NCBI GenBank assembly: GCA_024281135.1
Contig: JAMXLG010000348.1
Coordinates: 1 to 10,624, forward strand
Source: Vulcanimicrobiia bacterium
GTDB lineage: Bacteria > Eremiobacterota > Eremiobacteria > Baltobacterales > Baltobacteraceae
Length of the DNA: 10,624 nt
Reading direction: 5' to 3'
The notes under the pieces were generated by a model. The model saw only the letters and a program-made list of their open reading frames with translations. It was not told the origin of the DNA and searched no databases. The translations under genes were made by a program, and so were the position numbers. This document shows, one piece after another, positions 6,495-10,624 of this stretch. Every line of letters starts with the position of its first letter. Positions within the stretch are counted from its first letter, which is position 1.

Positions 6495-7337
6495 ATGGCC
6501 GATGCTCTCGTTGACGCTCTCGAAGGCATTCACGTCGTCGCTCTGACGACGAATATTCCGGGACCGGTTGCCGCAGCGCGCCTTCGCGCGCTCGGCGCTC
6601 GCGTCACGAAGATCGAGCCGACGCGCGGCGATCCGCTTGCGGAAGCTGCGCCCAATTGGTACGCCAGACTCTCGACCGGAATCGAAATCGTCCAACTCGA
6701 TTTTCGCGAGCATGGTTCACGCGCTGCGCTCGACGCGCACTTGCAGCATGCCGATATCGTATTGACTGCGATGCGCGCGCGCTCGTTGGAACGCATCGGG
6801 TTACAGTGGGAACACGTGCATCCGCGATATCCGGCGCTTTCGATGATCGCGCTTACGGGCGAGTCGCCGCCGCACGACGATCGCGCGGGTCATGACTTGA
6901 CGTATCAAGCACGTGCAGGAACCGTTGCGCCGCCGGCGATGCCACGCGCGCTTGTCGGTGACATGGCGGCCGCGGAACGTGTCGTCTCGGTTGCACTCGC
7001 CGCGTTGCTCAAGCGCGCTCGAACCGGCGAAGGCATCTTTGCAAACGTCAGCATCGTCGATTGCGCGCGGATGTTCGCGGAACCGTACACGCATGGATTG
7101 ACGCGAGACGGCGGTTCGCTTGGCGGCGGATTCCCCGCGTACGGCATTTATCCGGCTGAAGACGGGTGGGTTGCCGTAGCGGCGCTCGAACCGCATTTCA
7201 TCGAGCGTTTGCAGTTGCTGCTGGGCATCACGAATCTTTCGCGAGAAACGTTGCGCGATGCCCTCGTGAAACGTAGTGCACGCGAATGGGAAGCGCTAGC
7301 GGAACAACACGACGTTCCGCTGGCGGCGGTGCGATGA
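6495..7337 (+). CDS. Alpha-methylacyl-CoA racemase-like protein (CaiB/BaiF superfamily), short
   Basis: The product has 280 residues. The N-terminal Rossmann-like part (GIHVVALTTNIPGPVAAARL, then GARVTKIEPTRGDP, residues 11-47) is that of class III CoA-transferases and racemases. The segment AGHDLTY (131-137, His133), the VGDMAAAE motif (Asp156) and the stretch GGGFPAYGIYP followed by VAVAALEPHF (210-235, Glu232) match alpha-methylacyl-CoA racemases better than formyl-CoA transferase. In the racemases the equivalent His, Asp and Glu are the known active-site residues. The enzyme would epimerise 2-methylacyl-CoA; CoA transfer remains possible. Family members have about 360-430 residues. This one stops at DVPLAAVR, where relatives continue for roughly 60-100 more residues. 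The stop overlaps the thiolase start (ATGA), so the short form is probably genuine. The ATG at 6495 is chosen from homology; no Shine-Dalgarno sequence is visible. Confidence 0.85.
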   Translation: MADALVDALEGIHVVALTTNIPGPVAAARLRALGARVTKIEPTRGDPLAEAAPNWYARLSTGIEIVQLDFREHGSRAALDAHLQHADIVLTAMRARSLERIGLQWEHVHPRYPALSMIALTGESPPHDDRAGHDLTYQARAGTVAPPAMPRALVGDMAAAERVVSVALAALLKRARTGEGIFANVSIVDCARMFAEPYTHGLTRDGGSLGGGFPAYGIYPAEDGWVAVAALEPHFIERLQLLLGITNLSRETLRDALVKRSAREWEALAEQHDVPLAAVR

Positions 7338-8407
7338 GCGAAGCCGTCATTATCGACGCCGTGCGCTCGCCGTCCGGGCGTCGCAACGGCGCGTTGAGCG
7401 CAATTCAACCCGTCGATTTACTCGCGTTCGTTTTAGAAGCACTGGTCGATCGAAGCGGTATCGAAGCCGCAATGGTCGATGACGTGATCGCCGGCTGCGT
7501 CAGCCAATCCGGCGAGCAATCGTTCAATGTCGCGCGCAAAGCGCTGCTCGCCGCAGGATTCCCACACCGCGTGCCGGGAACGACAATCGACCGCCAATGC
7601 GGATCGAGTCAACAAGCCGTTGCTTTTGCGGCGCAAGGCATTCTCGCGGGTGCATATGAGTGCGCGATCGCGTGCGGCGTGGAATCGATGTCACGCGTAC
7701 CGCTGCTCGAAACGGCGCAGGGCCGCAGCGCAGAGATGGTCGCGCGGCGTTGGTCACTTTCACGTGAAGAGCTCGACCGCTATTCGCTGGAATCGCATCG
7801 CCGCGCGGCATCTGCGACGGATCGCGGCGCATTCACGTCGCAAATGTTGGCGGTGAACGGCCTCGCGCGTGACGAGGGAATTCGCACGGATACGTCGCTC
7901 GAAAAACTCGCATCGCTCAAGCCTGCATTTACTGCCGACGGCGTGATCACCGCAGGCAATTCATCGCAGGTCAGCGACGGGGCTGCAGCGGTGCTCGTGA
8001 CGTCGGCCGATTTTGCGCGCAAGCACGGATTGCGCGCGCGAGCACGGATCGTAGATGCAGTTGTTCTGGGAGACGATCCCGATCTGATGCTTACTGCTCC
8101 GATTCCCGCGACTTCGAAGATTCTTGACCGCACGGGTCTCGCGCTCGACGATCTGGATTTGATTGAAATCAACGAAGCCTTTGCGAGCGTCGTTCTTGCG
8201 TGGCAGCGCGAAACCGGCGCCGATTTGGAAAAGACGAACGTCAACGGCGGCGCAATCGCGCTCGGTCATCCGCTCGGGGCAACGGGAGCGCGACTGCTGA
8301 CGATTCTCCTCAACGGGTTGGAAGCGCGCAGCGGACGCTACGGATTGCAGGTAATGTGCGAAGGTGGTGGTATGGCAAACGCGACCATCATCGAACGCAT
8401 TCAATAA
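7334..8407 (+). CDS. Thiolase (acetyl-CoA acetyltransferase/3-ketoacyl-CoA thiolase)
   Basis: The product has 357 residues with all three catalytic elements: the nucleophile in DRQCGSSQQA (Cys89), GGAIALGHPLGATGAR (His312) and the second cysteine in MCEGGGMANA (Cys342). EINEAFA (278-284) is also present. It cleaves 3-ketoacyl-CoA with CoA, or condenses acetyl-CoA; the context suggests the cleaving direction. Relatives have about 390 residues. The difference is mostly one gap after GVESMSRVP (115-123), where the text passes almost directly to SAEMVARRWSLSREELDRY, so about 30 residues of the loop domain are missing. The reading frame is intact and the catalytic residues are unaffected. The ATG overlaps the racemase-like stop (ATGA). 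The gene ends in tandem in-frame stops TAA TAG, the second running into the next gene's ribosome binding site. Confidence 0.92.
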   Translation: MSEAVIIDAVRSPSGRRNGALSAIQPVDLLAFVLEALVDRSGIEAAMVDDVIAGCVSQSGEQSFNVARKALLAAGFPHRVPGTTIDRQCGSSQQAVAFAAQGILAGAYECAIACGVESMSRVPLLETAQGRSAEMVARRWSLSREELDRYSLESHRRAASATDRGAFTSQMLAVNGLARDEGIRTDTSLEKLASLKPAFTADGVITAGNSSQVSDGAAAVLVTSADFARKHGLRARARIVDAVVLGDDPDLMLTAPIPATSKILDRTGLALDDLDLIEINEAFASVVLAWQRETGADLEKTNVNGGAIALGHPLGATGARLLTILLNGLEARSGRYGLQVMCEGGGMANATIIERIQ

Positions 8408-8408
8408 T

Positions 8409-8415
8409 AGGAGAG
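8409..8415 (+). promoter_or_regulatory. Ribosome binding site for the GTG start at 8423
   Basis: AGGAGAG lies 7 nt before GTG and just after the thiolase stops. It fixes the GTG start of the dehydrogenase, whose product begins [13 protein letters not shown], the expected family N-terminus. Confidence 0.65.
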
Positions 8416-8422
8416 TTTTTAC

Positions 8423-9187
8423 GTGGAGATCGCCGGAAAGTCGTTTCTTGTCACGGGCGGAAGTTCGGGTCTCGGCGCTGCGTGCGTACGTGAGTTGCAC
8501 GGTGCCGGGGGTCGCGTGGTGATTCTCGACATCGGCGAACATGGCGCCGCTCTTGCGAAGGAACTTGGCGACGGTGTGCGCTTCTGTAGAACGGACGTCA
8601 CCGATGAGGCTCAATTGTTGACGGCGATCGCGACCGCTGTCGATACTTTCGGCGGCGTTCACGGAGTGATCAACTGCGCCGGCATTGCAACGGCGGAACG
8701 TGCCGTTGGAAAAGAAGGCCCGCAGCCGCTTGCGCACTTCTCCAAAGTCATCAGCGTGAATCTCATCGGCACGTTTAACGTGATTCGGCTCGCTGCTGCC
8801 GAGATGATGAAGCAGCCGTTACAACCCGAAGAGGATCGCGGCGTGATCGTCTGCACGGCATCCGTGGCGGCGTTCGACGGTCAGATCGGTCAAGTCGCGT
8901 ATTCGGCTTCCAAAGGCGGCGTCGTCGGTATGACGCTACCGCTTGCGCGCGAGTTTGCGCAAAGCCAAATCCGCGTGTGCTCGATTGCACCCGGAATCTT
9001 CGATACGCCAATGCTTGCCGGATTGCCGGAGGCCGCACGCGAGTCGCTCGGAAAGCAGACGCCGTATCCCGCGCGGCTCGGCCGTCCCGCGGAATACGCC
9101 GCCCTCGCGCGTCACATAATCGAGAACCGAATGCTCAACGGTGAAGTCATCCGGCTCGACGGCGCGATCCGGTTAGCGCCGCGCTAG
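8423..9187 (+). CDS. Short-chain dehydrogenase, type-2 3-hydroxyacyl-CoA dehydrogenase (HSD17B10-like)
   Basis: The product has 254 residues, the standard length for classical SDRs of this group. Seen are TGGSSGLG (residues 11-18), Asp36 after the second strand (NAD-preferring), DVTD (58-61), NCAG (84-87), Asn113, Ser147, YSASK (Tyr160, Lys164) and the group-specific stretches [20 protein letters not shown] and [16 protein letters not shown]. The C-terminus [18 protein letters not shown] is a hallmark of the HSD17B10/3-hydroxy-2-methylbutyryl-CoA dehydrogenase group. It would oxidise 3-hydroxyacyl-CoA or 2-methyl-3-hydroxyacyl-CoA to the ketone, feeding the thiolase encoded 15 bp upstream. 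It is the third gene of the racemase-thiolase-dehydrogenase operon. Its 3' end overlaps the convergent msrA by 15 bp, with the TAG lying in a GCTAGC palindrome. Confidence 0.94.
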   Translation: MEIAGKSFLVTGGSSGLGAACVRELHGAGGRVVILDIGEHGAALAKELGDGVRFCRTDVTDEAQLLTAIATAVDTFGGVHGVINCAGIATAERAVGKEGPQPLAHFSKVISVNLIGTFNVIRLAAAEMMKQPLQPEEDRGVIVCTASVAAFDGQIGQVAYSASKGGVVGMTLPLAREFAQSQIRVCSIAPGIFDTPMLAGLPEAARESLGKQTPYPARLGRPAEYAALARHIIENRMLNGEVIRLDGAIRLAPR

Positions 9188-9811
9188 CACCTTCATCGGC
9201 GCGGCGTCGGTTTTGACCAACGTCGGATACTTTTCTTTGAGCGCGCGCAGCTTCGGCATGTCGTTGTAGATGATGTACGGGCTGTCGGGATTGTGCACCA
9301 GATAATCTTGGTGGTAGTCCTCAGCCGCATAGAATCCGTGCAGCGGTTCGAGCTTCGTCACGATCGGCGCATGGAAAACATGCCGGCGTTCGAGCGAGGC
9401 GATATACGCTTGCGCTTGGGAGCGTTGCGCACCCGACGTGTAGAAGATCTCCGAACGATATTGCGAGCCTTCATCCGGCCCTTGGAAGTTCAACTCCGTC
9501 GGATCGTGCGCAACGAGAAAATACACATCGAGGAGTTTCTTAAACGAAATCTGTGACGGATCGTACGTCACGTCGACGGATTCCGCATGGCCGGTCGTGC
9601 CGGTGCTTACGATCAGGTAATGCGCCGTTATCGGCGAGCCGCCGGAGAAGCCGGCGACGACCCGCTCAACGCCTTTGAGGGACTCGAACACCGCTTGCAT
9701 TCCCCAAAAGCAACCGCCGGCGAGAACGACATGTTCCGTTGCCGCGGAGGCGGGGGCTGCTTGAACCAGCAGGGCAAGCATCATTACAAGGGCGCTGATT
9801 GCACGTTTCAT
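9173..9811 (-). CDS. msrA: Exported peptide methionine sulfoxide reductase MsrA
   Basis: The product has 212 residues. Residues 1-23 are a signal peptide ([23 protein letters not shown]). The catalytic motif GGCFWGMQ follows at 32-39, with the sulfenic-acid-forming Cys34. Further family motifs are GHAESV (Glu77), [14 protein letters not shown] (111-124), EDYHQDYL (164-171) and [11 protein letters not shown] (178-188). It reduces methionine-S-sulfoxide in oxidised proteins, here outside the cytoplasm. Cys34 is the only cysteine in the whole protein, so no resolving cysteine exists and recycling must use an external thiol or partner. No MsrB is encoded in the window. The start is the ATG at 9811 at the head of the signal peptide, with only a weak purine tract (AAGAAAA) before it. 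It is convergent with the dehydrogenase, overlapping it by 15 bp. Confidence 0.95.
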   Translation of the reverse strand: MKRAISALVMMLALLVQAAPASAATEHVVLAGGCFWGMQAVFESLKGVERVVAGFSGGSPITAHYLIVSTGTTGHAESVDVTYDPSQISFKKLLDVYFLVAHDPTELNFQGPDEGSQYRSEIFYTSGAQRSQAQAYIASLERRHVFHAPIVTKLEPLHGFYAAEDYHQDYLVHNPDSPYIIYNDMPKLRALKEKYPTLVKTDAAPMKVLARR

Positions 9812-9847
9812 CGTATTTTCTTAACGCCGCAAAGTCTTCGACGGATG

Positions 9848-9853
9848 ATTGTA
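9848..9853 (-). promoter_or_regulatory. Possible -10 element for msrA
   Basis: The minus strand reads TACAAT 36 nt upstream of the msrA start, five of six matches to TATAAT. No good -35 hexamer is seen at 16-18 bp. The 91-bp space between msrA and the divergent gene at 9903 must hold both promoters. Confidence 0.3.
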
Positions 9854-9902
9854 ACGCCGTGACCTCAGGAATCGTTAGGTAGAACGCAGTATGTCTTATG
9901 GG

Positions 9903-10624
9903 ATGAACTCGCGTCGGAGAGTGATGCCGTGGCTCGTCGCGCTCTTGGTGGGCGTGTCATTTTTTGTCGCCTTTGCCCACGCGGGAGCCGCGCCGGTGAA
10001 GTCCATTGCCGCTGTCCCAGCGCCGACGATGTCGCCGGACGACCTCCTCGCTGCGATCCGCAACCGGTTCCGCTCCCACCGTCCGCCTCCGCCGTTCGAA
10101 ACGTATGTCATCATACGCAAGCAAGAAACGAACTACGGGTATCCGGATTACGCGAACAGTTATACGGATCACGTTTGGTATCGTTCGTACGATCACGCTG
10201 CGCTCGAGCGACGTGAGACCGAGCTAGGCGATGTCGGGCAGATGCGCTTCGAACGTCCGCTCTTCAACCAGGCGACGGATCCGGGTCCTCCGACCGCTGA
10301 CGTCTTCGAACCAGCACCGCTGCATTCGCTGGCGCCCGACTTCGTACCGACTCCCGAAGCGTCGCTGCCACCGGTCATCGCTACCGTGCGTGCGCGCGGC
10401 GAGTTCGATTATCGCGTAACGGAAGTCGATCGCGAAGGGGACGAACTGCACTTGAAGCTGCAGCCGCGCCGCGAGCCCGATCGCAACCGCTTGCGCGAGC
10501 TTTGGGTCGATGCGAAAACGCTCGATCTCCACAAGCTGGTCGCAACCGACAAACTTTTCGTGGAAAACGGACCGATTTATCCCGTGCTCTTCACGGTGTC
10601 GTTCGAAATGTTCCACACGGTTCC
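9903..10624 (+). CDS. Unrecognised exported protein (3' end outside window)
   Basis: From the ATG at 9903 the frame stays open for 240 residues to the window edge. The product starts with a clear signal peptide (MNSRRRVMPW followed by LVALLVGVSFFVAFAHAGA). After it come an Ala/Pro segment and DDLLAAIRNRFRSHRPPPPF. A likely beta-rich domain follows, with FETYVIIRKQETNYGYPDYA, an acidic/proline loop, then ARGEFDYRVTEVDREGDELHLKL and RLRELWVDAKTLDLHKLVA. The last part recalls the half-barrel of LolA-like or outer-membrane lipoprotein sorting proteins, where a modelled residue set follows the phrase WVDAKTLDL, but this is weak. I do not recognise the family. An in-frame ATG at 9891 would add four residues (MSYG), with a weak AGGTAG before it, and cannot be excluded. 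The gene is divergent from msrA. Confidence 0.75.
   Translation, partial: MNSRRRVMPWLVALLVGVSFFVAFAHAGAAPVKSIAAVPAPTMSPDDLLAAIRNRFRSHRPPPPFETYVIIRKQETNYGYPDYANSYTDHVWYRSYDHAALERRETELGDVGQMRFERPLFNQATDPGPPTADVFEPAPLHSLAPDFVPTPEASLPPVIATVRARGEFDYRVTEVDREGDELHLKLQPRREPDRNRLRELWVDAKTLDLHKLVATDKLFVENGPIYPVLFTVSFEMFHTV

Noticed and set aside
6480..6713. Upstream extension of the deacetylase frame on the minus strand
   Set aside because: Antisense to the conserved N-terminus of the racemase-like gene; the ATG at 6479 has a good ribosome site.
7334..8407. Thiolase as a pseudogene because of its internal gap
   Set aside because: The frame is intact, all catalytic residues are present and start and stop are coupled to neighbours, so a shortened functional gene is more likely.
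1..10624. Defence island, mobile element, CRISPR or toxin-antitoxin locus
   Set aside because: No transposase, integrase, nuclease, repeat array or small paired toxin-antitoxin genes are visible; the genes are metabolic, envelope and regulatory.

Overview
The window looks like a compact, moderately GC-rich chromosomal segment from a Gram-negative-type or otherwise envelope-rich bacterium, probably an uncultured soil or environmental lineage. The many exported proteins with Ala/Pro/Thr-rich linkers resemble proteins I associate with Candidatus Eremiobacterota (WPS-2). This is an impression: no rRNA, tRNA or marker gene is present to fix the taxonomy. I count 12 protein-coding genes, two of them cut by the window edges, and no RNA gene, CRISPR array, insertion sequence or prophage gene. 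No gene-free stretch exceeds 149 bp.

Positions 1-3583 hold a minus-strand run of four genes read right to left. They are a YihY/BrkB-type membrane protein, a small alpha/beta hydrolase (TGATG overlap), an exported two-domain protein of CsgG/TolB-N/FlgO-like appearance, and an exported lipocalin-like plus alpha/beta-hydrolase protein that runs off the left edge. A dispersed-repeat-like element (941-965) sits in the last junction and supplies part of a ribosome binding site. At 3587-4093 a small copper-amine-oxidase-N-like protein starts 3 bp from the BrkB-type gene on the other strand.

Positions 4077-5437 hold a divergent pair: a beta-hydroxyacid dehydrogenase (minus) and an HxlR-family regulator (plus). 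They are separated by a 149-bp region with a two-step inverted repeat that is the obvious candidate operator. At 5427-6479 lies a membrane-anchored divergent polysaccharide deacetylase (minus).

Positions 6495-9187 are a three-gene plus-strand operon: an alpha-methylacyl-CoA-racemase-like CaiB/BaiF protein, a thiolase (ATGA overlap), and a short-chain dehydrogenase closely resembling type-2 3-hydroxyacyl-CoA dehydrogenase (HSD17B10). Together these would make sense as part of oxidation of 2-methyl-branched acyl-CoAs. The first two enzymes are distinctly shorter than their families. Next come an exported single-cysteine MsrA (minus, 9173-9811) and the start of an unrecognised exported protein (plus, 9903 to the end).

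The strand switches repeatedly. All three convergent junctions are overlaps of 11-17 bp, and two of the four divergent junctions have only 3 and 15 bp between start codons. Nothing here is a clear new defence or mobile system. The most interesting points are the shortened racemase-thiolase-HADH operon, the HxlR operator and its dehydrogenase with an altered substrate motif, and the exported duplicated-domain protein.
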